64,000 nt of DNA from Bariatricus massiliensis (GTDB taxonomy: Bacteria > Bacillota > Clostridia > Lachnospirales > Lachnospiraceae): assembly GCF_900086725.1 (NCBI RefSeq), contig NZ_LT574837.1, positions 662,760-726,759 on the forward strand, read 5' to 3'. The notes beneath the pieces were generated by a model, which was not told the DNA's origin, made no database searches, and was given only the letters and a program-made list of their open reading frames with translations. Position numbers and translations under genes: made by a program. Shown here in pieces: positions 16,379-24,376 of this stretch; position 1 is the first letter of the stretch, and every line of letters begins with the position of its first letter.

Positions 16379-17140
16379 CTACCATTGTAATTTGGAAAGC
16401 CATCCGCTTATCCTGCCTTCCCTCTGTCTGTCCTGTGCAGCCTGATAGGCGGGCAGTTCCAGTTCATCCAGAATCTTTCCGTCCTCCAGATACAAAATCC
16501 GGTTTCCTCTCACAGCCGCCCTCAAATCGTGGGTCACCATCAGGACGCTCTGCCCTGATTGGTTCAGCGCTGTCAAAAGGTCCAGTACCTCCCCGGTATG
16601 TGAGCGGTTCAGTGCCCCGGTAGGCTCATCCGCGAACAGAAGCCCCGGTTCTCCAATCATGGCTCTTGCTATGGCCGCCCGCTGTGCCTCACCGCCGGAT
16701 ACCTGAGAGGGAAGGCGGTTCTCTGCCTTTTCCACCCCCATCTGAGTGAGCAAAGTCTGCGCCCGGCGCTGTATCTGTGAAGAGCTGCCCTTTTTGCCCA
16801 GAAAGCCCGCCACAGCTACATTTTCATAAAGTGTCAGGTTGCTGACCAGATGAGTCTGCTGAAATACAAAGCCAAATTCTTCTGCACGGAGCTTCGCCAG
16901 CTGCTTCGCTTTAAGTCTTGTGAGCTCCTGTCCCCTATAGGACACCGTCCCCTCTGTCACTGCATCCATTTGACTCAGAGCGTATAAAAGCGTAGACTTT
17001 CCCGCCCCGGAGGAGCCCATGATGATGGTAAAATCCTTTTCAAAGATATCCACATCCACTTCGTCCAACGCCTTATTGTTTGTCTGGCCCTGTGTAAATA
17101 CTTTGGTAAGTCCTCTACCCTGCAATAACACTTTTTTCAT
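16379..17140 (-). CDS. ABC transporter ATP-binding protein (LolD/MacB type)
   Basis: This is a 253-residue ATPase with Walker A GSSGAGKST, Q-loop FVFQQTHLV, signature VSGGEAQRAAIARAM, Walker B LLFADEPTGAL and H-loop MVTHD. The ATG at 17140 is chosen because GGAGG is 9 bp upstream. The longer frame from 17167 overlaps the upstream gene further. The start lies inside the 3' end of the adenylate-forming gene (26-bp overlap), which implies co-translation. It pairs with the FtsX-type permease that follows 3 bp later. Confidence 0.92.
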   Translation of the reverse strand: MKKVLLQGRGLTKVFTQGQTNNKALDEVDVDIFEKDFTIIMGSSGAGKSTLLYALSQMDAVTEGTVSYRGQELTRLKAKQLAKLRAEEFGFVFQQTHLVSNLTLYENVAVAGFLGKKGSSSQIQRRAQTLLTQMGVEKAENRLPSQVSGGEAQRAAIARAMIGEPGLLFADEPTGALNRSHTGEVLDLLTALNQSGQSVLMVTHDLRAAVRGNRILYLEDGKILDELELPAYQAAQDRQREGRISGWLSKLQW

Positions 17141-18521
17141 CCTGCCATGCCTCCCTTTCTGTATCAAATCCCCTCTCTGCGGAAATCAACGGCTTTTTAC
17201 CAGTCCTTGCATCCGGAAGGATTTCATCCACAAAATTTACATAGAACTGTACATAGTCCAATTTCTTCTCGGAAAGTATTTTTTTCATCTGCTCCAGTAA
17301 TTCTGTCCGGATATGCGTTTCGGATGCAGATTCAGTAATTTCGGCATACATCTCAAATGCGTCCTTCCCAACCTGTCGGAACTGGTAATCCATAAGCCCC
17401 TCGACGCAAAAGCCTTCTATGGCAAGGGGATGCAGGAACTCTTTGTTTCCGGAGCCGTCTTCAAACCAGAGGATATCTTCATCTCTCCCCAGAAGGCCTA
17501 CGGCTCTTGTGAATGGATGAGGGCTGTTCTCCCCGGCTGCCTTAAGCATCAGGCTGTCAGAGATACGGTAACGGATCAACGGCTGTGCAAAGTTGTACAG
17601 GCAGGTCAGGTACATCGCACCGCTCTCCACTTCAATGAAATTCATATCGTCGAAGAGGATCATCCCTTCCTCTGGGTTCATTTCCACCCCCAGTGTAAGG
17701 GATTCGCTGGCTCCATAGAAATTAACCACGTCTGTTCCAAAGCTTTTCTCCAGATAGCTTCTAAGGCTTGCCCCAAGAGGCTCCCCGCAGGAGATCACCC
17801 GCACCGCATTCACCTGAACGCTCCCCTTTTCCACCAGTTCTGCAAGAATTTTGATGGCGGAGGGATATCCAATGATGATATTTGGCTGAAACTCTTTGAT
17901 CTGCCGTATCCATTCGTCAAGAGGCATCTTAATGTCCAGATACATTTGGCTCGCTCCCACTCCGGAAATCCCATCGCCCACCGCCATCGCCCCTCCATAG
18001 CGTCCATCCGTGGCCGCAATATACACAATTTGGGGACGCTTCGCCAGCAGGGACAGAATCTGAGGCATGGACATATTCCAGAGCGCTGCACGGAGCATGC
18101 CTACCAGCATACTGTTCCATGCCTCCTCGTCATATACAAAGTAGCCGGGTTTTCCGGTACTTCCGGAAGAATGTACTACATGGTATTTCCCTTTGTAGGG
18201 CTTCCGGTCTGCGTTTTCTGCCGCATCGAACTCCCGAACCTCACAGAGACGTAAATCCTGCGGCACGACCAGCTCGTCAAAATGCTCCAGAAATAGTTTC
18301 TTATCCATGGTTGGAAAGCAGGAAAGGGGGAGCTCATCTAATTGTTCTTCCGTGATTCCCGCAGCTTCAAAAGTTCTTCTGTAATAAACGGAGTTTCCCC
18401 ACGCATAGTGCAGCATGGTCCTCAATTTTTTCTCCTGCAGGGCGCGCATCTTTCTTGCGCTAAGCTTTGCCTGCCTCTTTAATCGGTATAAAGCCACCAG
18501 TATTTTTATATAGTTCCTCAT
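17115..18521 (-). CDS. PaaK/CapK-like adenylate-forming enzyme
   Basis: This is a 468-residue member of the adenylate-forming superfamily, phenylacetate-CoA ligase / CapK branch. The ATP-binding loop is VVHSSGSTGKPGYF; further blocks are ISCGEPLG, NFYGASESL and GRDEDILWFEDG. These enzymes activate a carboxylic acid as acyl-AMP and pass it to CoA, an amine or another nucleophile. The ribosome site AAGGAGGGAGG lies just before the ATG. It overlaps the ABC ATPase gene by 26 bp and follows the Ntn hydrolase gene by 12 bp. That grouping suggests one pathway: acid activation, export by the ABC transporter, and trimming by the hydrolase. The substrate is unknown. Confidence 0.82.
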   Translation of the reverse strand: MRNYIKILVALYRLKRQAKLSARKMRALQEKKLRTMLHYAWGNSVYYRRTFEAAGITEEQLDELPLSCFPTMDKKLFLEHFDELVVPQDLRLCEVREFDAAENADRKPYKGKYHVVHSSGSTGKPGYFVYDEEAWNSMLVGMLRAALWNMSMPQILSLLAKRPQIVYIAATDGRYGGAMAVGDGISGVGASQMYLDIKMPLDEWIRQIKEFQPNIIIGYPSAIKILAELVEKGSVQVNAVRVISCGEPLGASLRSYLEKSFGTDVVNFYGASESLTLGVEMNPEEGMILFDDMNFIEVESGAMYLTCLYNFAQPLIRYRISDSLMLKAAGENSPHPFTRAVGLLGRDEDILWFEDGSGNKEFLHPLAIEGFCVEGLMDYQFRQVGKDAFEMYAEITESASETHIRTELLEQMKKILSEKKLDYVQFYVNFVDEILPDARTGKKPLISAERGFDTEREAWQDEKSVIAG

Positions 18522-18533
18522 GCGCCTCCCTCC

Positions 18534-19601
18534 TTACTCCACCAAAATGGTATATCCATGTTTATAATTTTCTCTGTGATAATAGGTCAGTTCCTTTGTC
18601 TCCTGATTCATGACAATGCTCCACTCCGTGGATTCAAATTCACCAAAGTTGTCTTTGCCCACACTGTCAAGGGCATCCCTTACATCCGCCTCTGTCATGG
18701 CCTCTGCTCCTTCAAGCGCCTCATTCAGGATGTCGTATCTGGTGTGGGACTGTAATGTACCAACCCCGTATTTTACTCCTTCCGCCAGATAGAAGTTCGT
18801 GACAACGGGGGTCTCTGTGACCACCATCTCATTGTCTATATATTCCACTGCCACACTGTTTCCCTGCGCGTCGGAAAGAGCCAGATGAACCATCATGCCC
18901 ATGGAAGCATGGAAGTCATATTGTGAGAGCAGCTCCAGCGCTTCCTCCACGTCTGACGCCTTGTCAAGAAGGAGGCGGATGGCGGTCGTGGTAGTGATAT
19001 CCGGTTTGTCCGTATCCTGCTCTATAGTAGCCGAGTCCTCAATCATATTGACGGACACGGCAAGCCCTTCTTCATTCATACCGTCCAAGGGGGTATACAG
19101 CCCGATAATCGCCTGCGCCGTGTCCGGCAGCCTTGAAATGTCCAGTCCCCCGGCCTGAATGAAGTCCGTATTGACGGTGGAAACCGAGGCATATCCCTCC
19201 TCCGGTCTGGCGCTTACGATCAGTGCATTACAGGTGTTCCAGTCGAAGTTCCTCCCGAACAGATTTCCCCCTTCTGTATGCTTCACAGACAGGGTGCTGC
19301 ATCCGAATGGACTTTGGCCCATGAGCAGTTTAGGTATATTGGACATAAGCGCACTGCTTAAATACTCCACGACCCCATTATCAGAAGAGGCGCCTCCCTG
19401 CTCCAAAAACCCGTCAAAACCGTAATTACCCTCAAACCGGACTACGGACAGCCCTTCCTCCAGTGATTGGATTTTTTTATCCGGCTTGATGTAATTCTTA
19501 TCCGTCTGTACGGTATCAGATGGTTTTGCACTTTCTCCACATCCGGTGACAAATCCCATTGCCAGCGACAGCAGGAATGCCATATATATTTTTTTCTTCA
19601 T
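18534..19601 (-). CDS. Lipoprotein amide hydrolase, choloylglycine hydrolase/penicillin acylase-like Ntn family
   Basis: This is a 355-residue exported lipoprotein. The signal peptide ends in FVTGC (lipid site C21). After ~80 residues, which may be a propeptide, the Ntn core starts at FGCSTLSV (C101), the expected nucleophile after self-cleavage. It continues with GGNLFGRNFDW (R117, D120), a hallmark of linear C-N amide hydrolases such as bile salt hydrolase, penicillin V acylase and acid-ceramidase relatives. It should cleave an amide bond on an extracellular substrate. Typical bile salt hydrolases are cytoplasmic and begin directly at the cysteine, so the lipoprotein signal and propeptide suggest another substrate. 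It is the first gene of the series with the adenylate-forming enzyme and ABC exporter. Confidence 0.82.
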   Translation of the reverse strand: MKKKIYMAFLLSLAMGFVTGCGESAKPSDTVQTDKNYIKPDKKIQSLEEGLSVVRFEGNYGFDGFLEQGGASSDNGVVEYLSSALMSNIPKLLMGQSPFGCSTLSVKHTEGGNLFGRNFDWNTCNALIVSARPEEGYASVSTVNTDFIQAGGLDISRLPDTAQAIIGLYTPLDGMNEEGLAVSVNMIEDSATIEQDTDKPDITTTTAIRLLLDKASDVEEALELLSQYDFHASMGMMVHLALSDAQGNSVAVEYIDNEMVVTETPVVTNFYLAEGVKYGVGTLQSHTRYDILNEALEGAEAMTEADVRDALDSVGKDNFGEFESTEWSIVMNQETKELTYYHRENYKHGYTILVE

Positions 19602-19838
19602 TTCCCGTACTTCCTTTCCTAATCTGAATCAAAGCCAGCCTTGCTGCTTCAAGTTATACTTTAATGTCTGCGGATAACACACAGCTAACAAAAAGATAAA
19701 CAATTTCTAAACGGATTCTTTCGTGTTCCTTAACTGCTTTTATCATAGCATTGGTTCAAATGGATAACAAATACTTAGAAATAATTGATTTGAATAGGTT
19801 TTTTCAATGCTTATTTGTGCAGCCAGACAATAAATAGA
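19602..19838. other. Non-coding leader of the amide hydrolase series
   Basis: This is an AT-rich stretch without a convincing reading frame on either strand. It should contain the minus-strand promoter for the gene at 18534-19601, but I see no hexamer pair good enough to call. Confidence 0.5.
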
Positions 19839-19874
19839 GCATCTGGAATAATTAAAAATTCCAGATGCTCCGAT
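19837..19874 (-). terminator. Rho-independent terminator of the fructokinase operon
   Basis: GAGCATCTGGAAT pairs with ATTCCAGATGCTC around a short AT loop, giving a 13-bp perfect stem. Read on the minus strand the hairpin is followed by TCTATTTATT. It lies about 20-55 bp after the fructokinase stop codon. Confidence 0.8.
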
Positions 19875-19893
19875 TTTATCCAATATACTTATT

Positions 19894-21114
19894 TTAGTTT
19901 TCTAACCTTTCTTCTACCTGTGACAATCTAGGCATAGCCGGAATCGCACCCTTTTTCGCCACGCAAAGGCTGGCAACCGCATTTCCAAATCGTGCATACT
20001 CCGCCAATTCTTTTATTGTTAATTCATCTAACTGCTTTTCAGAAGTACTGATTTTATATAAAAATCCGCCCCAGAACGAATCACCTGCCCCGTTTGTATC
20101 TTCCGGCTTTGTTACAGTAAATCCCGGGACCATGCTGCCACCTTCTTTGCAGTAAATATAGGCGCCCTTTGCCCCGAGTGTAACAGCTACAATTTTTACC
20201 CCCTGACGGTATAAAGCTTCTGCTGCTTCCTGAATATCTTTGCAATCTGTTAAAAGTACCGTTTCTTCATCCGATATTTTCATCAGATCCACATATGGAA
20301 CAAGACTTCTCATATGCTGCTTTGCCACTTCTTCATCTTTCCACAAAGATACCCGGTAATTCGGATCATACGAAATAATACTTCCTTTATTCTTTGCCCT
20401 TTTCACCGCATAAAATGTTGTGTCTCTCGCCGGCTGCTCTGTAAGTGACAGGGAACCCACGTGAAAAATATGCGTATTATCCAGAATATCTACCTCTACT
20501 TCTTCTTTTTGGAGCTTCGTATCCGCTCCGGGTTTCCTTGCGAAAGAAAAAGTACGTTCACCCGTTTCACTTACCTCTACAAACGCCAGTGTAGTAAAAT
20601 ACTGTTCATCCAGAATTAATCCTGTCGTATCCACGTTTTCCCTTTTTAAAACTGATTGAAGAAACTCTCCATGCATATCTCTTCCGGCTTTTCCAATAAA
20701 TGCTGTATGTGCTCCCAGTTTTCCAGCCGCAACAGCAACATTTGCCGGTGCTCCTCCCGGATTTCTTGCATATAGCATCTGTCCATTTTCATTGATTCCC
20801 TGAGAAGTAAAATCAATCAAAATTTCTCCAAACACCGTTATATCATAAATAGATCTGCGAACAGCATCATTCGTATCCTGCAAAAGATTTTCTTCTAATA
20901 AATGATGCAGCAGCTTTTCACATTCTTTTTCATTATCCGTGTGAATATGTAATTCCCCTATATCAAAATCCGGCAGGCTTAACACGCCAAGCATAGATTT
21001 TGCATTTACAACATAACGGCCATTACATAGTTCCACATCATATGGAATGGATTCAGTGATACTAACCAATTTCTTTGCGTTTTGCATTGTTCCCAAAAAT
21101 ACTTTTACAATCAT
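19894..21114 (-). CDS. PfkB-family fructokinase with N-terminal HPr/Crh-like domain
   Basis: This is a 406-residue fusion. Residues ~1-80 align by eye with the PTS protein HPr: GRYVVNAKSMLGVLSL matches the HPr block around Ser46, followed by the GELHIHTDN strand and a C-terminal helix. The HPr phosphohistidine block (GIHARPA) is absent, and there is no histidine at all before residue 56. Ser40 occupies the Ser46 position. This is the state of the Bacillus regulator Crh. Residues ~88-406 are a ribokinase-fold sugar kinase with NPGGAPANVAVAAGKLG (118-134) and the catalytic DTNGAGDSF (339-347), most like fructokinases. It is the last gene of an operon with GntP permease and polyol dehydrogenase, so it likely phosphorylates the ketose produced. 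The kinase call is firm; the HPr-like reading needs a structural check. Confidence 0.85.
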   Translation of the reverse strand: MIVKVFLGTMQNAKKLVSITESIPYDVELCNGRYVVNAKSMLGVLSLPDFDIGELHIHTDNEKECEKLLHHLLEENLLQDTNDAVRRSIYDITVFGEILIDFTSQGINENGQMLYARNPGGAPANVAVAAGKLGAHTAFIGKAGRDMHGEFLQSVLKRENVDTTGLILDEQYFTTLAFVEVSETGERTFSFARKPGADTKLQKEEVEVDILDNTHIFHVGSLSLTEQPARDTTFYAVKRAKNKGSIISYDPNYRVSLWKDEEVAKQHMRSLVPYVDLMKISDEETVLLTDCKDIQEAAEALYRQGVKIVAVTLGAKGAYIYCKEGGSMVPGFTVTKPEDTNGAGDSFWGGFLYKISTSEKQLDELTIKELAEYARFGNAVASLCVAKKGAIPAMPRLSQVEERLEN

Positions 21115-21125
21115 CCATCTTCCCC

Positions 21126-22484
21126 CTACGCAAATATGCTAATTACAATCGCACATACTAATCCCGTAATTCCTATAATCGTCTCCATGATTGTCCACGA
21201 TTTTAAGGTTGTCTTTTCATCTATCTCTAACAATGAATTTACAAGCCAGAAACCAGAATCATTTACATGGCTGAATGCAGTGGCCCCTCCATTGATGGCA
21301 CATACCATGGCAGCCAGATAAACTGGTGACAGCTCTGCAACTCCCGGCAATGCCGCCATAATTCCCGCTGCCATTGTCATCGCTACAACTGCCGCCCCGA
21401 CAGATATGCGAATCAGCGCCGCAATCAAAAAAGCAACAAGAACGAGGGGAAGGCCACTTTTTTCAAGTGCAGGTCCGATAATATTTCCCATGCCGCAATC
21501 CTGTAATACCCAGCGGATAATTCCGCCGCCTGTAATAACTAAAAGAATCTGTCCCGTCGGCCGCAGGGACCGGTCCAGTATCTTCTTTAACTGTTCTCCA
21601 TTATACCCCTGCTTCTTTCCCAGAAAATACATTGCCAAAAGTACAGCTATAATTAGGGCAACAAAAGGTGTTCCAAGAAAATCCAATACCGGACGGATAA
21701 AACCAATCCCCGGAATATAAGCTGAAATTGTACTGCATAGAATTAAAACCAAGGGCACAAGGATAATACACAGTACGGTGGAAAATGCCGGAAGATTACC
21801 ATCCTCCGCTTCCCTGACTTCCTGAATGTTTGAGGGAAGTCCTGTGTTAATCTTATTTCCAATAAATTTAGACCATAAAATTCCCGCAAAAATCAGAGAC
21901 AATATACCCACCGGCACACCTACGGCAATCATAACTCCCAAGTCTACATGCAGCATATTTGCGACCAGTACAGAACCCGCAGATGGCGGGATAAAAGCAA
22001 ATCCGGCTGCCAAACCTGCCAGAAGAGGAATTACATAATACAGTGTTGATTTTTTTGTCTTTTTAGCCAGTCCAAATGCCAAAGGAATCAATATAACAAC
22101 GCCCGCTTCAAAAAACACCGTTGTACCGACTACTAATCCGGTAATTCCCAAGGCAGCGCCTGCCTTTTTTTCTCCAAACTTATTTACTAATGTCTGGGCA
22201 ACACACTGTGCTCCTCCTGATACTTCTAAGATACCGCCGAACAGAGAGCCCAGTCCAATCAGTAGCACGATTCCTTGAAGTGTTTCTCCCGCCCCTTTTT
22301 CCACAGTATTGACCAGAGCCGGAACCGGCATTCCGGCTCCAAGGCCAATAAACAACGCAGAAATCAACAGGGATAACACCGGGTGAATTTTAAATTTAAT
22401 GATTAATAACAATAATAAAATAATCCCTGCTACTGCTGCAATCAACAGTCTTGATGGTTCGGCTGCAAATACCGGTTCTGTCAT
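21126..22484 (-). CDS. GntP-family gluconate/sugar-acid permease
   Basis: This is a 452-residue membrane protein with about 12-14 hydrophobic segments. The opening RLLIAAVAGIILLLLLIIKF, the segment LIGLGSLFGGILEVSGGAQ, and the late AINGGATAFSHVNDSGFW block are typical of GntP transporters, which import gluconate and related hydroxy acids by proton symport. Gaps to neighbours are 1 bp upstream and 11 bp downstream, so it is a strict operon member. The combination with a mannitol/fructuronate-type dehydrogenase and a fructokinase suggests uptake of a sugar acid or polyol that is oxidised and then phosphorylated. Confidence 0.92.
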   Translation of the reverse strand: MTEPVFAAEPSRLLIAAVAGIILLLLLIIKFKIHPVLSLLISALFIGLGAGMPVPALVNTVEKGAGETLQGIVLLIGLGSLFGGILEVSGGAQCVAQTLVNKFGEKKAGAALGITGLVVGTTVFFEAGVVILIPLAFGLAKKTKKSTLYYVIPLLAGLAAGFAFIPPSAGSVLVANMLHVDLGVMIAVGVPVGILSLIFAGILWSKFIGNKINTGLPSNIQEVREAEDGNLPAFSTVLCIILVPLVLILCSTISAYIPGIGFIRPVLDFLGTPFVALIIAVLLAMYFLGKKQGYNGEQLKKILDRSLRPTGQILLVITGGGIIRWVLQDCGMGNIIGPALEKSGLPLVLVAFLIAALIRISVGAAVVAMTMAAGIMAALPGVAELSPVYLAAMVCAINGGATAFSHVNDSGFWLVNSLLEIDEKTTLKSWTIMETIIGITGLVCAIVISIFA

Positions 22485-22485
22485 T

Positions 22486-24108
22486 TTACCTTCCTCCTAC
22501 ATATTTATGTACGGTTGCTTTTATGGCTCCAGATCCGGCAATCATTTCACGGAACATCGTTTCAATTTTTTCACCTAGTCCGGCCTGATAAATGTTAATA
22601 AAGAATATACGCTCATTAGATAGAATTGCCTTAAGCTGGTCTGTAAAAGTCTCAGGCTGCCCTACGATAATGTCCTTTAACTGTTCCTGAATTTCCTCAT
22701 TCATAGGATCAGGGGCAAGTTCGTATCTTTTCCCTTCATCATCTACGGCCAGCATATATCTAAGCCACCCGGCAATTCCAAGCGGAATCGCGGTAAGTCG
22801 TGAAGCATCTCCATATTTTGCCACATATGCTTTTATCGTCTCTCCAAAACGGATACCTACCATCTGAGACACATCTACCGCCAGACGAAGGTTTGTATCT
22901 CCCAAATATTCATTGGGGAACCGCTCTTGAAAAAGTTCATCCACAAATTCCTGTGGGGAGAGAATTCCCGGATTTGGTACAACGGGAAGTCCTTCATCAT
23001 AAGCTACCATACGGGCCATTTTCATCATATCTTCATCTGTATTCAGCATATGGGCGAACAGTTCATATCCCAGCGCCACACCGAGAGGGCCTGTGGCAGA
23101 ATGCACTGGATTCAGGCATACTGTTACTTTCATACGTTCAGACAGATTTACGGTTTGCCTATCAGCCATATATACACCAAAACCTTTTTCCAAAGCAGGA
23201 CGGCCATTGGGGAAGTTGTCTTCAATCACAAGATACTGGGGCTTTTCAGCATTCACGAAAGGAGCAATATAGGTCTTTTTCTCTGTGATAACCGGCTGCA
23301 TATCCTCCACGCCCAGATTTTCAAGGTCTTCCGCAATCTGCTCACTCGGGCGGGGCGTAATCTTGTCAATCATAGTCCATGGGAAAGCAACTGTATTTTC
23401 GTCACTTACATAGGCTGCAAACCCCGCATCCACAAAGCCTGCTTTCTGCCACTCTTCTGTCATAGCCAGCACAGACTCACGAAGTTTTTCACCGTTCTTC
23501 GAGCAATTATCCATCGATACCAATGCTAAAGGATATCTTCCAGCTTTGTATCGTTCATAGAGCATAGCCGTCAACACTGCCATAGCTCCCACAGCTTTAT
23601 CCGGGCCATTCTGAATGTCAGATTCTACAAAGGTAAACCATGTTCCATCCGCTTTCTGCAATGCATATCCTTTTTCTGTAATTGTAAAAGAAACTATTTG
23701 AAGAGACGGGCTGGTAAAAATTTCTTTCAACCGACTCCATTGCGTCGGATTGGAAGACTGTGCTTTCACTGCCTCAGCGAGTGAACCCAGCACCTTATAT
23801 TCTCTGGTTCCATCTCCATGTAGAATCACACTCAGGCCCAGATTGTCATAAGGTTCGTAAATTTTATCTGCCACATCATAATCAAATGTCTCCACGCAGG
23901 TGATGCCCCGATCCATTGCACCTTCTTCCAAAAGTCCATCTGCAATACCGCCTATAAATATGCGAAAAATGTTGCCAATACCAAAATGTACCCATTTTGG
24001 TTCCTTCTTTGCTTTTTCCGAGACCGCCTCCACATCATATGTGGGGAGTACGATTCCTGCCCTTTCCCATGACTCACGGTCTTTAATTCCATTGATTGTT
24101 AATTTCAT
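22486..24108 (-). CDS. Mannitol dehydrogenase / D-mannonate oxidoreductase family enzyme
   Basis: This is a 540-residue polyol dehydrogenase of the long-chain family containing mannitol 2-dehydrogenase, fructuronate reductase and altronate oxidoreductase. The Rossmann start is WVHFGIGNIFRIFIGG; NCSKNGEKL and FVNAEKPQYLVIEDNFPNG follow. The ATG at 24108 has GAGGAGG 8 bp upstream, whereas the ATG at 24129 overlaps that site. Known members use NAD(P) to interconvert a polyol or aldonate with a keto sugar. It is the first gene of the operon, with a promoter and palindromic operator directly upstream, and ROK regulation is likely. Exact substrate is not determinable here. Confidence 0.85.
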   Translation of the reverse strand: MKLTINGIKDRESWERAGIVLPTYDVEAVSEKAKKEPKWVHFGIGNIFRIFIGGIADGLLEEGAMDRGITCVETFDYDVADKIYEPYDNLGLSVILHGDGTREYKVLGSLAEAVKAQSSNPTQWSRLKEIFTSPSLQIVSFTITEKGYALQKADGTWFTFVESDIQNGPDKAVGAMAVLTAMLYERYKAGRYPLALVSMDNCSKNGEKLRESVLAMTEEWQKAGFVDAGFAAYVSDENTVAFPWTMIDKITPRPSEQIAEDLENLGVEDMQPVITEKKTYIAPFVNAEKPQYLVIEDNFPNGRPALEKGFGVYMADRQTVNLSERMKVTVCLNPVHSATGPLGVALGYELFAHMLNTDEDMMKMARMVAYDEGLPVVPNPGILSPQEFVDELFQERFPNEYLGDTNLRLAVDVSQMVGIRFGETIKAYVAKYGDASRLTAIPLGIAGWLRYMLAVDDEGKRYELAPDPMNEEIQEQLKDIIVGQPETFTDQLKAILSNERIFFINIYQAGLGEKIETMFREMIAGSGAIKATVHKYVGGR

Positions 24109-24139
24109 GCTGTTACCTCCTCTTTTCATTTTCGTTCAA

Positions 24140-24168
24140 TACTTATGCTTAAGTCTTAATTGTAAGTA
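24140..24168. promoter_or_regulatory. Palindromic operator overlapping the start site of the dehydrogenase operon
   Basis: A 29-bp imperfect dyad centred on 24154: TACTTA-N3-TTAAG, T, CTTAA-N3-TAAGTA. Eleven of 14 positions per arm pair. It overlaps the -10 and transcript start of the minus-strand operon. It shares the TTAAG/CTTAA core with the palindrome at 24291-24328, which suggests the same regulator, probably the divergent ROK protein. Confidence 0.55.
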
Positions 24169-24193
24169 TAGTATATAACTTGATTTTTCATAA
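24165..24193 (-). promoter_or_regulatory. Promoter of the polyol dehydrogenase operon
   Basis: On the minus strand TTATGA (24188-24193) and TATACT (24165-24170) are 17 bp apart. The -10 lies within the palindrome at 24140-24168, as expected for repression. Confidence 0.5.
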
Positions 24194-24290
24194 ATCCATT
24201 GACAAAAACAACAATATTGGATTTTGTTTTTTGTGTATTATCACTATGTTTTCTCTGATTATTGCATTCCATTTTAATTTATAATAAAAT

Positions 24291-24328
24291 AAAGTTAAAT
24301 CTTAACCGTATGATTAAGATATAACTTT
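24291..24328. promoter_or_regulatory. Long near-perfect palindromic operator upstream of the ROK gene
   Basis: The arms AAAGTTAAATCTTAA (24291-24305) and TTAAGATATAACTTT (24314-24328) pair at 14 of 15 positions around an 8-bp centre. It lies ~50 bp before the ROK start codon. It is a good candidate for autoregulation by the ROK protein. Confidence 0.6.
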
Positions 24329-24376
24329 AGGCGTCTACTACTAATTTTCCCGCTTTATCCGGGTCAGGAGAATATT

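Noticed and set aside
18534..19601. Call as a conventional bile salt hydrolase
   Set aside because: The protein has a lipoprotein signal and ~80 residues before the nucleophile cysteine, unlike cytoplasmic bile salt hydrolases; family-level call kept.
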